Shown here piece after piece: positions 8,753 through 17,158 of a stretch of 64,000 nt of DNA. Made by a program: the position numbers and the translations under genes. How positions within the stretch are numbered: the first letter of the stretch is position 1; the number at the start of each line of letters is the position of its first letter. This DNA is from Brevibacillus brevis NBRC 100599 (GTDB taxonomy: Bacteria; Bacillota; Bacilli; Brevibacillales; Brevibacillaceae), in assembly GCF_000010165.1 (NCBI RefSeq), contig NC_012491.1:5506001-5570000 (forward strand). Direction: 5' to 3'. A model generated the notes under the pieces. That model did not search any database, was not told the DNA's origin, and saw only the letters and a program-made list of their open reading frames with translations.

Positions 8753-10345
8753 TTATTCCTCTTCCGCAATCATGGTTTGGTTCCTACCCGCTCTCTTCGC
8801 CTTGTACATGGCCTCGTCAGCTACATGCAGCAGACCTTCAGGAGAAACAGCATGAGAAGGATAGTGCGCAATGCCTTGTGATACGGTTAGTCGCTGCCCG
8901 ATTGGGTTTGTCCGTGTTTCCAAGGCACGACGTATTCGTTCGGCTACCTGATAGGCCTCCTCCAAACCAGTATGAGAAACGAGGACAACAAATTCCTCAC
9001 CGCCAAAGCGACAGCTGACATCCTCAGGCCGAAGGGAGGAAGAAATGATTTTCGCAAAATGCCTCAACACCTCATCTCCAGCCTGATGGCCATATGTGTC
9101 ATTAATGGCTTTAAATCGATCAAGGTCCATCATCATAATAGAAAAGGGGATTTGCTCCGCCATCCATTTTTGCATGGTTTCCTCGAGTGTTCTTCGGTTC
9201 GTTAGCCCTGTCAATGGATCTGTTCGAGCATCGTGGGTCAATTGCTCCGTCTTCTTTTTGATATTGGTTAAGGCAAAGCGAATAGCACGAGATAACAGCT
9301 CAGCCTCTCGATTCCAATGCTGGCTACCCTCAGAGAGTTCCACCTCTTGTCTCCCGGCCTTACTCACAAGATTGGCCAAAGATACGAAGGGTTTGGCTAT
9401 TTTGCGCGCAAGCACGATCACAACGAGCATTAATAATAAAAAGGAAGGCAACATATACAACAAAACGGATTGAATATCACGATTTACTTGTTCTTGAACA
9501 ACACTGATAGGGGACACGACAACGACACCCCAGTCATTCTCTGGAACCTTTACGTACGCAGCTAATACTGTCTGTCCCCTCAAGTTGACCATCTGTTCAT
9601 AGCCATTTTTCCCTTGGATCAGCTTGCGTACGGCTGGATTGGCACTGATATCCTCTCCGATCCGGTTTGGATCACGGTGGAACAACAAATGACCATCAGA
9701 ACCTACGATGTAAAAAGAGGAACCTAGTTCATCTGTTGGATTACTTCCAAAGATCGTATTCAAAATGTTATCTTCATGAAGATAAATCGTTCCCCCGATA
9801 ACCCCCCGGTAAATCCCGTCTTTATCAAATATGGGTTCGCTCATCAATACAATGAGTCGCTTCGTACTTGATGTTACGTAAGGTTTGGAAATGTATGGCT
9901 TTTTTAAAGCTAATGCCATTTTCGCCGTTTCCGTTTTAACATAGCTTCCTACTGTACCAATAGATCCGGGAGACACACTTTGAACACGTCCCGTTTCATC
10001 TACCACGGTAACCGAATTAAAATAGTTGTTTGTACGACGGATCAACTCAAGCTTGGAATATACATCATCCGCAGTCATCTCGTTCCGATTGGAAAAGATG
10101 CTCGCCGAATACTGTAAGCTACTGCGCATGGATTTAATCAAGGCGTCTAGGGTATGACTCATTTTGATTGCACTCGTGTGATTTAAGGTCAGCGTCGTGT
10201 TAATTAGTGCCTGTTTTTTGGATTGATAGAATGAGAGAAGTAGGATGGTGACAGTCAGGATAACGGATAAAGAGACTAGTCCTGTTAAAAGTGTCACCAG
10301 GCTAATCCTTTTCGGGCGGCTTGCTCTTTTTTGTAAGACAGGCAT
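8753..10345 (-). CDS. Membrane-anchored diguanylate cyclase with extracellular Cache-type sensor
   Basis: A 530-aa protein. One N-terminal helix (LVTLLTGLVSLSVILTVTIL) and a second at about residue 300 bound an extracytoplasmic sensor domain of the double-Cache type. A GGDEF domain follows. The active site reads GGEEF (about 448-452), and RPED stands exactly five residues before it, which is the inhibitory I-site pattern RxxD. The enzyme should therefore make c-di-GMP from GTP and be product-inhibited. The start at 10345 is preferred over the ATG at 10369 because AAGGGGG lies six bases before it. It is monocistronic; the ligand is unknown. Confidence 0.93.
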   Translation of the reverse strand: MPVLQKRASRPKRISLVTLLTGLVSLSVILTVTILLLSFYQSKKQALINTTLTLNHTSAIKMSHTLDALIKSMRSSLQYSASIFSNRNEMTADDVYSKLELIRRTNNYFNSVTVVDETGRVQSVSPGSIGTVGSYVKTETAKMALALKKPYISKPYVTSSTKRLIVLMSEPIFDKDGIYRGVIGGTIYLHEDNILNTIFGSNPTDELGSSFYIVGSDGHLLFHRDPNRIGEDISANPAVRKLIQGKNGYEQMVNLRGQTVLAAYVKVPENDWGVVVVSPISVVQEQVNRDIQSVLLYMLPSFLLLMLVVIVLARKIAKPFVSLANLVSKAGRQEVELSEGSQHWNREAELLSRAIRFALTNIKKKTEQLTHDARTDPLTGLTNRRTLEETMQKWMAEQIPFSIMMMDLDRFKAINDTYGHQAGDEVLRHFAKIISSSLRPEDVSCRFGGEEFVVLVSHTGLEEAYQVAERIRRALETRTNPIGQRLTVSQGIAHYPSHAVSPEGLLHVADEAMYKAKRAGRNQTMIAEEE

Positions 10346-10475
10346 TGGATGCCCCCTTGTATTTGGCATATAGCTATTATGCCATAAATAAAAAATAGTC
10401 TAACACTCGATAATATTCATTTCAAGTATACAAGAAAGTTCAAGTAGCCGACCTTGGCTTGGGGACATAAAAAGG

Positions 10476-10492
10476 CCACCTTTGTCAGGTGG
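10476..10492 (-). terminator. Weak hairpin after the prolyl hydroxylase gene
   Basis: CCACC (10476-10480) and GGTGG (10488-10492) can pair over a seven-base loop about 20 bases beyond the stop at 10512. On the minus strand TTTTTATG follows after a short gap. The stem is short, so this is only a possible terminator. Confidence 0.4.
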
Positions 10493-10511
10493 TAGTTTCC
10501 GCATATATCAT

Positions 10512-11159
10512 CTAGGAGACCCGAAAGCTTTGTCTTCTCATCCACATCGTTGCAACCCACTTTTCTCCATGGATCACTTGTGCACCTGCATGCAAAGTGA
10601 ACTCGTTTACTTCTTGATTTCTATAAAAATATTCAAAGTAGACAGCCATGCCTTTAGTGGGAAAAACAGATAAATGAAGCAAAGGGAACACTGTTTCTCC
10701 GCCTTGTTCCACATCATTCAAATACATCACGAGCGTACTAATGCGATTGTTCGTACTTGCGCGACTCGTTTCTGCAAAGAAATCATAATGAGGTTTATAT
10801 TCTTGGCCAGGAGTATATCGTAGAACTTGTAAGCCATCTCCATGCTCAATCGGAATGTTCATGATTTGAGAGATTCGCTTCTCGATCCTTGTAATTGTCT
10901 CCGTCTGCTCGCAGAACACCCCGCTGCTCGTTCGAATAGAATTGACTGAACGATCTTCGCCTATTTTTGAGCGTTGCAATCGTTCTCTGGAATGTTCAAT
11001 TAGCTCATCGCATTCGCTATCGCTAAGCACATTTCCTAACACGACAACCAGCGGTTCCTCATACTTGGCAAGAATTCGAATCTCTCGATCTTCTGTCTTG
11101 ATCCTATTTCCAGTCTGATCAAATATCGTCCGTTCTTTCCCAGTCGTGTGCCCTATCAT
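10512..11159 (-). CDS. Prolyl 4-hydroxylase-like 2-oxoglutarate/Fe(II) oxygenase
   Basis: A 215-aa protein that strongly recalls the Bacillus prolyl 4-hydroxylases by length and pattern. The double-stranded beta-helix core shows the HxD iron ligands in YKPHYDFF and a distal His plus 2-oxoglutarate-binding Lys in IHGEKWVATMW. Other family signatures are RTSSGVF, NNRISTLVMYLNDVEQGGETVFP and GMAVYFEYFY. It should hydroxylate peptidyl proline using 2-oxoglutarate and oxygen; the natural substrate is unknown. The start is uncertain: the ATG at 11159 follows GGGGTG, and a GTG at 11174 is in frame. It stands alone between two terminators. Confidence 0.9.
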   Translation of the reverse strand: MIGHTTGKERTIFDQTGNRIKTEDREIRILAKYEEPLVVVLGNVLSDSECDELIEHSRERLQRSKIGEDRSVNSIRTSSGVFCEQTETITRIEKRISQIMNIPIEHGDGLQVLRYTPGQEYKPHYDFFAETSRASTNNRISTLVMYLNDVEQGGETVFPLLHLSVFPTKGMAVYFEYFYRNQEVNEFTLHAGAQVIHGEKWVATMWMRRQSFRVS

Positions 11160-11276
11160 CGCTATGCACCCCACATATATGACATCCGTCGCAAAAAACA
11201 GAATACCATAAAATGGGTAAATACCAATCAGTAAACTTTAGAAAAATCAATTTTTTTAACGCCCTCATCATAAACA

Positions 11277-11309
11277 AAACCCGTCTCCTATATGTGAAGA
11301 GACGGGTTT
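11277..11309 (-). terminator. Terminator of brnQ
   Basis: AAACCCGTCTC (11277-11287) pairs perfectly with GAGACGGGTTT (11299-11309) over an 11-base loop, 53 bases beyond the brnQ stop on the minus strand. Confidence 0.8.
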
Positions 11310-11361
11310 GCCCTATTGAAAGCATCTTCTAAGTGGCATGTGTCTATATGAAAGGTTATTT

Positions 11362-12708
11362 TCATGCTTCCTTTTGTTTTTGAACGTGGTACATATTCTT
11401 CCGGAATACACTGATCATGTATCCGCATACCCCACCTATAATAGAAGGCAACAGCCAGCCCAAACCAACGTCATACAGTGGAAGGTACTGAGAAAAATAA
11501 TGATAGACAAAACTATTTTCGACTCCAGCAGCCTTCAAGCCATCAAACAGACTAATCAGAAAAGTGAAAAACAAACTTCCTTGATACACTTCTGGTCTGC
11601 CATTGAATGCTTTGTGCAGAAACGTCAAGAAGAGTAACGAGATCGCAATCGGGTACATGGTCATTAAGACCGGAACGGAGACCTTAATGAGTTGCGTTAA
11701 TCCAATATTAGCAACGAGTGTACTGAAAACAGACAAAATAACCGCAAATTTTTTGTAAGAGATCTTTGGAAACAACGAATGAAAAAAAGTAGAGCAAGCT
11801 GTAATAAGCCCTACACTTGTCGTCAAACACGCCACTGTAATCATTAATCCCAATAAAATGGCACCGTAAGAACCAAAGTAGTAATTGGAGACTTTCGCCA
11901 AAACCTGAGCGCCATTTTCTAAGTAGCCCAGCTTTTCTACACTAGAGGCACCCATAAAGGAAAGTGCGGTATAAAAAAGGGCGAGGAGTAAACCGGCTAT
12001 CATTGTTGCTTTTGCGCACGTAGCCAAAACTCGTTTTTTGGCAGTAATACCTTTTTCTTTAATCGCATTCACAATGATCATTCCAAAAACAAAAGCTACA
12101 AGCGCATCCAATGTCAAATACCCTTCTTGAAAGCCCTTGAAAAATACATGGGACGTGTAATCTGCTTGCGGGGCTTGAAGGGCTCCAATTGGATAGATAA
12201 TAGCCGTTATCGCAATAATTCCGATAAATGTTAATTTAATCGGAGTTAAGATTTTTCCGACTACATGGATAATTTTCATAGGATTGAGCGATAAGAAGCA
12301 CGCAATGGCAAAAAACAGGATGGTAAACAGAATCAAGGGTGCGGGACCTGCCTGTTCTGATAAAAAAGGCTTTACCCCAATATCAAACGATACATTGCCG
12401 GATCTAGGTATCGCAAAAAACGGACCGATTGCCAGATACAAAACAATCGTGAATACCATTCCGAATACGGGGTGCACGCGACTGGCCAAGGAGCGCAAGT
12501 CGTCTGCTCCCGAAAAAACAAAGGCTGTGATCGCTAGTAAAGGCAACCCAACCCCTGTAACCAAAAAACCTGCATTGGCTATCCATACATTTGTTCCGGC
12601 TAATTGCCCAAGCATTGGCGGAAAAATTAAATTACCCGCTCCAAAAAACAAAGCAAATAACATGAACCCGATCGTAACGACAAAAGAAACTGGCGCTTTC
12701 TGTGACAC
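11362..12708 (-). CDS. brnQ: Branched-chain amino acid:cation symporter BrnQ
   Basis: A 448-aa polytopic membrane protein with about 12 hydrophobic segments. The N-terminus, with MLFALFFGAGNLIFPPMLG, is the signature of the LIVCS (BrnQ) family, which imports leucine, isoleucine and valine with Na+ or H+. Length agrees with the family. The start is a GTG at 12708 with TAGGAGG upstream. A good sigma-A promoter lies at 12796-12824, giving a leader of about 85 bases in which I saw no T-box. The gene is a single transcription unit closed by the hairpin at 11277-11309. Confidence 0.94.
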   Translation of the reverse strand: MSQKAPVSFVVTIGFMLFALFFGAGNLIFPPMLGQLAGTNVWIANAGFLVTGVGLPLLAITAFVFSGADDLRSLASRVHPVFGMVFTIVLYLAIGPFFAIPRSGNVSFDIGVKPFLSEQAGPAPLILFTILFFAIACFLSLNPMKIIHVVGKILTPIKLTFIGIIAITAIIYPIGALQAPQADYTSHVFFKGFQEGYLTLDALVAFVFGMIIVNAIKEKGITAKKRVLATCAKATMIAGLLLALFYTALSFMGASSVEKLGYLENGAQVLAKVSNYYFGSYGAILLGLMITVACLTTSVGLITACSTFFHSLFPKISYKKFAVILSVFSTLVANIGLTQLIKVSVPVLMTMYPIAISLLFLTFLHKAFNGRPEVYQGSLFFTFLISLFDGLKAAGVENSFVYHYFSQYLPLYDVGLGWLLPSIIGGVCGYMISVFRKNMYHVQKQKEA

Positions 12709-12795
12709 AATAATCCTCCTAATTGTTCTCTATCTCTCAATCATAAATGTTCGTTCAGATGACTGCTTACCCAACCCTCATTTATTCATTCTGAT

Positions 12796-12824
12796 ACTAT
12801 ACTCCAAATAAACATTCTTTTCAA
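12796..12824 (-). promoter_or_regulatory. Sigma-A promoter of brnQ
   Basis: Read on the minus strand, TTGAAA (12824-12819) and TATAGT (12801-12796) are separated by 17 bases, upstream of the brnQ GTG at 12708. The rest of the 12709-13054 gap holds only this promoter and the peptide promoter on the other strand. Confidence 0.75.
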
Positions 12825-12975
12825 ACACATCACACTTCAAAGTACCGCTCTCAAACTTACATCCCTGTTACAGTTTACTATAAGTACCCCCATATCGCAT
12901 CTGGAAGTACCTTCCCTAGAAACCAAAGCATCAAGGACTTTAAAAATATTTCAGAAAATATTTATTTTTCTTAAC

Positions 12976-13005
12976 TTGAAATCAATTAGCAATCTTCCTT
13001 ATAAT
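12976..13005 (+). promoter_or_regulatory. Promoter of the two-peptide unit
   Basis: TTGAAA at 12976-12981 and TATAAT at 13000-13005 are 18 bases apart, about 50 bases before the first peptide start. The surrounding DNA is very AT-rich. Confidence 0.7.
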
Positions 13006-13054
13006 TACATTAAAACCTATTCATTCCATTCTTCTAGAAAGGAGGTGTCCACAC

Positions 13055-13150
13055 ATGAAAAAGGTCGTAAAAGTAGCAGTAAACAAGAACAAACAAGTGC
13101 AAGAAATGAAAGCATTGAAATGGCGCGTAGTTGTTGATGTTTGCTTGTAA
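13055..13150 (+). CDS. Small peptide 1 (31 aa), paralogue of the next gene
   Basis: A 31-codon frame with a textbook start: GAAAGGAGGTGTCC, then ATG. The peptide begins MKKVVK and has QVQEMK in the middle, then a different tail ending VVVDVCL with a single Cys one residue from the end. It has no signal peptide or membrane helix. The second peptide, 62 bases downstream, keeps MKKVVK and NVQEMK at the same spacing but differs in the tail. A conserved leader with variable tail is the layout of precursor peptides of modified peptides (RiPPs) or of peptide signals. The family is not known to me; function is inferred from layout only. Confidence 0.75.
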   Translation: MKKVVKVAVNKNKQVQEMKALKWRVVVDVCL

Positions 13151-13212
13151 GAGAGTCAAAAAGCATACATGTTTTCCATAAATGAAAAACGTTAGGAAGG
13201 AGGGGATTGCCC

Positions 13213-13311
13213 ATGAAAAAGGTAGTGAAAGCACAACTTTCTAACAATCAAAACGTTCAAGAAATGAAATTGCTTTTCCATCCAATTATGACACTTGCGT
13301 GTAAAAAGTAA
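13213..13311 (+). CDS. Small peptide 2 (32 aa), paralogue of the previous gene
   Basis: A 32-codon frame preceded by GGAAGGAGGGG. It starts MKKVVKAQLS, carries NVQEMK at the same place as peptide 1, and ends TLACKK. Each peptide has one Cys close to the C-terminus. A strong terminator follows eight bases after the stop, so the two peptides form their own short transcript and the HExxH gene downstream would depend on read-through or a separate promoter. The peptide is cationic at its N-terminus, but nothing shows export. It could be a RiPP precursor, a regulatory peptide or a small toxin; the sequence does not decide. Confidence 0.75.
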   Translation: MKKVVKAQLSNNQNVQEMKLLFHPIMTLACKK

Positions 13312-13318
13312 TCGATCG

Positions 13319-13351
13319 TTCAAGAGCACCTCGTGTGCTCTTGAATTTTTT
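13319..13351 (+). terminator. Terminator after the peptide pair
   Basis: TTCAAGAGCAC (13319-13329) pairs perfectly with GTGCTCTTGAA (13335-13345) over a five-base loop and is followed by six T. Confidence 0.9.
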
Positions 13352-13406
13352 ACATAAGGTTCTCGCTTTCCAGGCAGTAAGCAAACATGACGGGACGGTG
13401 CAGATT

Positions 13407-14885
13407 ATGAACCAAGCGGTTTTGTTGGAAAGATACCATCAGTTGAGAGAACTTGCCGAGGATCCAGACACATGGCTAGAGTCAGAGATCGGTTCCGATC
13501 TTTGGGTGGATGGAATTAATGTATTTTTAACGGTATCACCAGAGGATTTCATTGAGGGACTTGAGCGATTCGAGAGTAGCTATGGTTTTAAGAGCCATGA
13601 AATTGTTAACACGATTCTTCAATTTCAACGTTATTGTAGAGAAGCATCTGCGGATGGTGAATTTCCTTTATACCAGGCTCTAGCAGTTGGGATGACCTGG
13701 TTGAGCTTACACCCTCAAATAAACGGCAGCTATTTCAACTTGCCTGTTCAAATTACCAATCACTCCATCGCTTTGTTGTTAAGCCCAACCTACTTAGCTG
13801 TTTGGGCACATAGTTACAATGAAGGCATTGGATTATACTTAGATTTACATTCGACGCTACCCACATTATTCCGACCCGAGCATGGACGGATCTATCAAAA
13901 TGCAGGATCGTATTTGGAGGGAACGCACATCAAGTTTCCTTTTCAAAATTACTTCCACGAAATTGCTCATATCCTCTTCTTCCATGACGTCTATCAACGT
14001 GTACTAGGGAGCGAAGACGAATGTAGAAGCTACTGGACACATATTGAGGCTTGCATTTACGGACTTGAGGAGCAGGTGCTCGCTGAAATGATGGAAGTCC
14101 AACCAGATTTGCATGCCATCGATGATGGATTCGGAAGCAGTAAAGGTTTCGAGGATTTTATCTCTTATCGCTTTGGAATTCTTGCTGCTCAAGAGAATCA
14201 TTCGATACCAAAAGACACGGTTCGTACTTACATCAAAAGAAACATGCAATTAGGTGAAGCGAATGAAAACATCCCTGATAATGAGGTGAAAGCGAGGATT
14301 CTTGCTAGTCATAAGCTAGATGAGGAACGATTAGAAGAGCTCGATACTCACTGCAAGGCATTTGCTACGGCATTGCAGGTACATAGCTTGTGGGGAATCA
14401 AAAGCTATCGACGAAACTCGATCCCAGCGTTTCGTGAAGTGGTAGAGCTACTCTCCCCTGATGCGTACTGTATGCAAAAACTCGAAGAATCTATGCGACC
14501 AGATTCATGGGGGACATTAGAGGATTTGTTATCCAGAAATCCGTTTGATGAGATATGCTCGCAAACAAGGGAAAAGAATATTCACGTATGGAACTGGCGT
14601 GATACCCTGTCTCGCTTGGCAGAAATGCGCGGTTATTTGGCAAACGCGAATGAACCTGGTTACGGTGAGACCAATCAAGAGCTGTTTCAGATAGCAAATC
14701 GTTTAGCTAGAGTCATTCACGAGGAGAAACAAAAAGAGGGCCCAGCAGAGCAGCATGAGAGCCAGTACGCGGACATGAAACGAGAAATTAGCGAAGCATT
14801 AAACCGATTGCCTAACGTGGAAGTACGCGACCACTTGCACAATCTTCTTTCCAAACCCTATTACTTTGTGTTAGAGCCCAATTAA
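13407..14885 (+). CDS. Uncharacterised HExxH-motif protein, candidate peptide-modifying enzyme
   Basis: A 492-aa soluble protein that I do not recognise as a named family. Residues about 184-188 read HEIAH in the context YFHEIAHILFFHDVY, the HExxH pattern of zinc metalloproteases and of some iron-dependent enzymes; a possible third ligand is in IEACIYGLEEQ about 35 residues later. No signal peptide or membrane helix is seen. The start at 13407 follows a weak GGGACGG; the frame is open further upstream, to about 13335, but without a ribosome site. It lies 95 bases behind two paralogous tiny peptides, which suggests that it may process, modify or answer to them. That link is inference from position. 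Confidence 0.8.
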   Translation: MNQAVLLERYHQLRELAEDPDTWLESEIGSDLWVDGINVFLTVSPEDFIEGLERFESSYGFKSHEIVNTILQFQRYCREASADGEFPLYQALAVGMTWLSLHPQINGSYFNLPVQITNHSIALLLSPTYLAVWAHSYNEGIGLYLDLHSTLPTLFRPEHGRIYQNAGSYLEGTHIKFPFQNYFHEIAHILFFHDVYQRVLGSEDECRSYWTHIEACIYGLEEQVLAEMMEVQPDLHAIDDGFGSSKGFEDFISYRFGILAAQENHSIPKDTVRTYIKRNMQLGEANENIPDNEVKARILASHKLDEERLEELDTHCKAFATALQVHSLWGIKSYRRNSIPAFREVVELLSPDAYCMQKLEESMRPDSWGTLEDLLSRNPFDEICSQTREKNIHVWNWRDTLSRLAEMRGYLANANEPGYGETNQELFQIANRLARVIHEEKQKEGPAEQHESQYADMKREISEALNRLPNVEVRDHLHNLLSKPYYFVLEPN

Positions 14886-14900
14886 TAGCTGACTATGAGT

Positions 14901-14941
14901 CAAAGACCGGCGATATTTCCTATGTTGGTCTTTGTTTTTTT
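14901..14941 (+). terminator. Terminator of the HExxH gene
   Basis: CAAAGACC (14901-14908) pairs with GGTCTTTG (14927-14934), followed by seven or more T, 16 bases after the stop. Confidence 0.85.
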
Positions 14942-15065
14942 ATGTATACATATCCCACGATGACATTCAGATTTTATCCTTTTTTAAGAAATCGTTTAGG
15001 GTTTGTTTTGAACTTGCGTTTAGGATGGGGGTAAGACAAATGATTCAGATGGGAGCGGTTTTTAC

Positions 15066-15476
15066 ATGCTTGAGATGAATGAGAAGATTCCCCTTCCCCC
15101 TCCTCGTGTGAAAATAGTGAGGTACATGTTTCTTTTCCTCGCATGGGTGTTTTTTGCTTTCATTATTGTTCAGGTATCACTGGCAGGTCTTGGGCTATTC
15201 GTCAACGGAGAACATTGGGGAATGCATAGAACCTTGGCTCAATATTTTGCACTGCTTCCAGTCGGCATGTTGGTTCTCACTTTCCTTGGAAAGCTGCCCG
15301 TTCATCTTCGGTGGATTTGTCTCGGATTATACCTCATGATCGTTGCGCAGTTCCTTACCGTTATTTACTCCTCTCACTTAGGAATCCTCTCTGCGCTTCA
15401 CCCGGTCATCGCCTTGTTTCTCTTCTGGGGATCTCTTACCACCGTAAAACATGCTCATCATTTAGGGGGGAAATAG
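15066..15476 (+). CDS. Small membrane protein, DUF6220-like
   Basis: A 136-aa protein with four predicted membrane helices. The pattern FLAWVFFAFIIVQVSLAGLGLF followed by HRTLAQYF and a final LHPVIALFLFWGSL resembles the DUF6220 family as I remember it. Function is unknown. GGGAGCGG precedes the ATG at 15066; an ATG at 15075 is also possible. Its stop is two bases from the start of the next membrane gene, so the two form an operon. Conserved His residues in the helices could bind heme, but this is speculation. Confidence 0.75.
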   Translation: MLEMNEKIPLPPPRVKIVRYMFLFLAWVFFAFIIVQVSLAGLGLFVNGEHWGMHRTLAQYFALLPVGMLVLTFLGKLPVHLRWICLGLYLMIVAQFLTVIYSSHLGILSALHPVIALFLFWGSLTTVKHAHHLGGK

Positions 15477-15478
15477 AC

Positions 15479-16102
15479 ATGGAACTCCCTAAAATTTGGT
15501 GGGCGTTATTTCTTGTATCTCTAGTGGTTATCGTTCCATTTATGGCTCCCTATTTAACATTCGATCCTGCAAACAGTCGCATCACGATTATTTCCGGTTC
15601 TCTTCAATATCCTTTATTAGTTGCTCATATCGTGTCTGCTTTCATTGCTCTTCTCACTGGTTTTTTCCAGTTTGTCGACCGAATTCGCTTGAAGAACCCA
15701 AGGATACATCGTTTTCTTGGAAGGGTTTATGTGTACAGTGTGTTTATCAGTGGACTACTCTCTTTAGCGAGTATCTTTTATGCAGAAAATTTCATGAAGG
15801 CAACAAGCTTCCTGATCTTATCCTTGGCTTGGCTATTCACTTGCTGGAAAGGGTACCGTACCGCCATCAACAGGCAATATGAGGAACACCGAAAATGGAT
15901 GATTCGCAGTTTTGGAATGACATTAGTTGCCGTAAGTGCGCGTCTGTTGGTGCCAGTATTACTCCTTCTGTACTTTATTTTACACGGTTTTTCTCTTCCG
16001 CATGGTATGGAAACCGTTATTGGAGAGGTATTGAATGTAAACATTTGGGCTGGTCTCATTCTTAATTTTGTTATTGTGGAGTGGGTTATATTGAAGAAAT
16101 AG
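15479..16102 (+). CDS. Membrane protein, DUF2306-like
   Basis: A 207-aa protein with about six membrane helices. The segment HIVSAFIALLTGFFQFVDR, then RIHRFLGRVYV and later EEHRKWMIRSF, matches the DUF2306 pattern (paired His and Arg residues on the inner face of helices). No function is known. TAGGGGGG precedes the ATG, and the gene follows the DUF6220-like gene by two bases. Both proteins are small, His-containing and membrane-embedded, so they may act together, possibly in electron transfer; nothing in the sequence proves this. Confidence 0.8.
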   Translation: MELPKIWWALFLVSLVVIVPFMAPYLTFDPANSRITIISGSLQYPLLVAHIVSAFIALLTGFFQFVDRIRLKNPRIHRFLGRVYVYSVFISGLLSLASIFYAENFMKATSFLILSLAWLFTCWKGYRTAINRQYEEHRKWMIRSFGMTLVAVSARLLVPVLLLLYFILHGFSLPHGMETVIGEVLNVNIWAGLILNFVIVEWVILKK

Positions 16103-16148
16103 GCTAGCTTCGTTACGTCACATGAGCGTTGAAGTGGTTGTTAGCGCA

Positions 16149-16191
16149 AAGAAGGACTATCTCGATCGGTTGAATCGGGACAGTCCTTCTT
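16149..16191 (+). terminator. Hairpin after the DUF2306-like gene
   Basis: AAGAAGGACT (16149-16158) pairs with AGTCCTTCTT (16182-16191), with further partial pairing of the CGAT/ATCG inside. No long T-run follows, so termination is likely but not certain. Confidence 0.6.
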
Positions 16192-16256
16192 GTAGATCGG
16201 TATTCGTCAGATACGGCTTTCCCTCCAGGAATCAGAAATCGAATTAGGAAAGTCAC

Positions 16257-16901
16257 CTAAAAATACGAGTTTCGATGCAGACTACGTTTGGTTTTTTCAA
16301 GTGTCTTGATCAGCAAATACTTTTGTACGCCCTTGGATTCGGCAATAGCCCGTTGGCCGTAATGTTCTGCTTCTGCCATGTTTCCTTGATGATAGGCCAC
16401 TTCAGCATCGAGTAACAACTGGTAGATACGGCTTTTGATCGCGGATCGGTGTTGGCTGTAGGCATCTTGGTTGTTTTTTAGTAGCGATAAATGTGCGAAG
16501 TAATAATGTCGATGCTCGATTGAATCAATCTTTCCGAGTGCTTTTTCTACTAAATCGTAGTTGCCGCGATGGAGTTCTACCACTATGGTGATGTAGGCGC
16601 GAAGCTTATCGGATGTGATTTTTGCTAGTTCCTTCTCGGCTTCCGCTTCGTTGTCGTGTAGATAGGCGTACAAAAAACGATAGTAAGGTTGTTTTGAATG
16701 TTTGACGTAGCGTTCAACTGTATTCATGTTGGTGCTGAATTTAAAAATGTACAGGTCTTTGCCGATGAGAAGGACGAAAGCGATTATGAAAAAGGTGATC
16801 CATACGATTGGGGTAGGTTCTATGTCTAGGAAGAAGATCGTTAAGCCACCTGCGGCTCCGAGGAGGAGCATGGTTAGTAGGCTTCGTAGAGTGGAAGACA
16901 T
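16257..16901 (-). CDS. Uncharacterised membrane-anchored TPR-like protein (intact copy)
   Basis: A 214-aa protein with two N-terminal helices (LLTMLLLGAAGGLTIFFLD and IVWITFFIIAFVLLIG) and a helical cytoplasmic region with TPR-like features (AYHQGNMAEAEHYGQRAIAES). Function unknown. AAAAGGAG lies 12 bases before the ATG. The first 95 residues and the upstream DNA are repeated almost exactly at 18782-19130, where the copy has lost its 3' half. This copy therefore marks one side of the accessory patch at 17-19 kb. Confidence 0.75.
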   Translation of the reverse strand: MSSTLRSLLTMLLLGAAGGLTIFFLDIEPTPIVWITFFIIAFVLLIGKDLYIFKFSTNMNTVERYVKHSKQPYYRFLYAYLHDNEAEAEKELAKITSDKLRAYITIVVELHRGNYDLVEKALGKIDSIEHRHYYFAHLSLLKNNQDAYSQHRSAIKSRIYQLLLDAEVAYHQGNMAEAEHYGQRAIAESKGVQKYLLIKTLEKTKRSLHRNSYF

Positions 16902-17158
16902 GAGGGTGGTGCTCCTTTTCTTTTTGGAAGTATTCTTTTAGTCTAGCATAAGAGAAAGAACATGCATCCAAAAATCAGGGCAAGGGTCATTTGCGGATTT
17001 TATAGGGTTTCTACTTAGTGAATCTGTAGTATATTCTAGTCGTTAACCAGTTTTTCGCTTCCACAGTCATCGTATTATATTTTCTGTTGTAAGATAGCAA
17101 AAGCTTGTAATATCTCTTCCTACACCTCAATGTATAGCGAGCCTTCCCCCATAAACGA
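16902..17158. other. AT-rich intergenic stretch, no gene seen
   Basis: The first 70 bases match the upstream region of the truncated gene copy at 19068-19130 (for example the shared TAGCATAAGAGAAAGA). The remainder up to the ssrA-like sequence is AT-rich and holds no frame, tRNA or clear hairpin that I could find. Confidence 0.5.

Noticed and set aside
12709-12795. T-box or other riboswitch in the brnQ leader
   Set aside because: The leader is only about 85 bases and has no T-box sequence, specifier loop or terminator/antiterminator pair.
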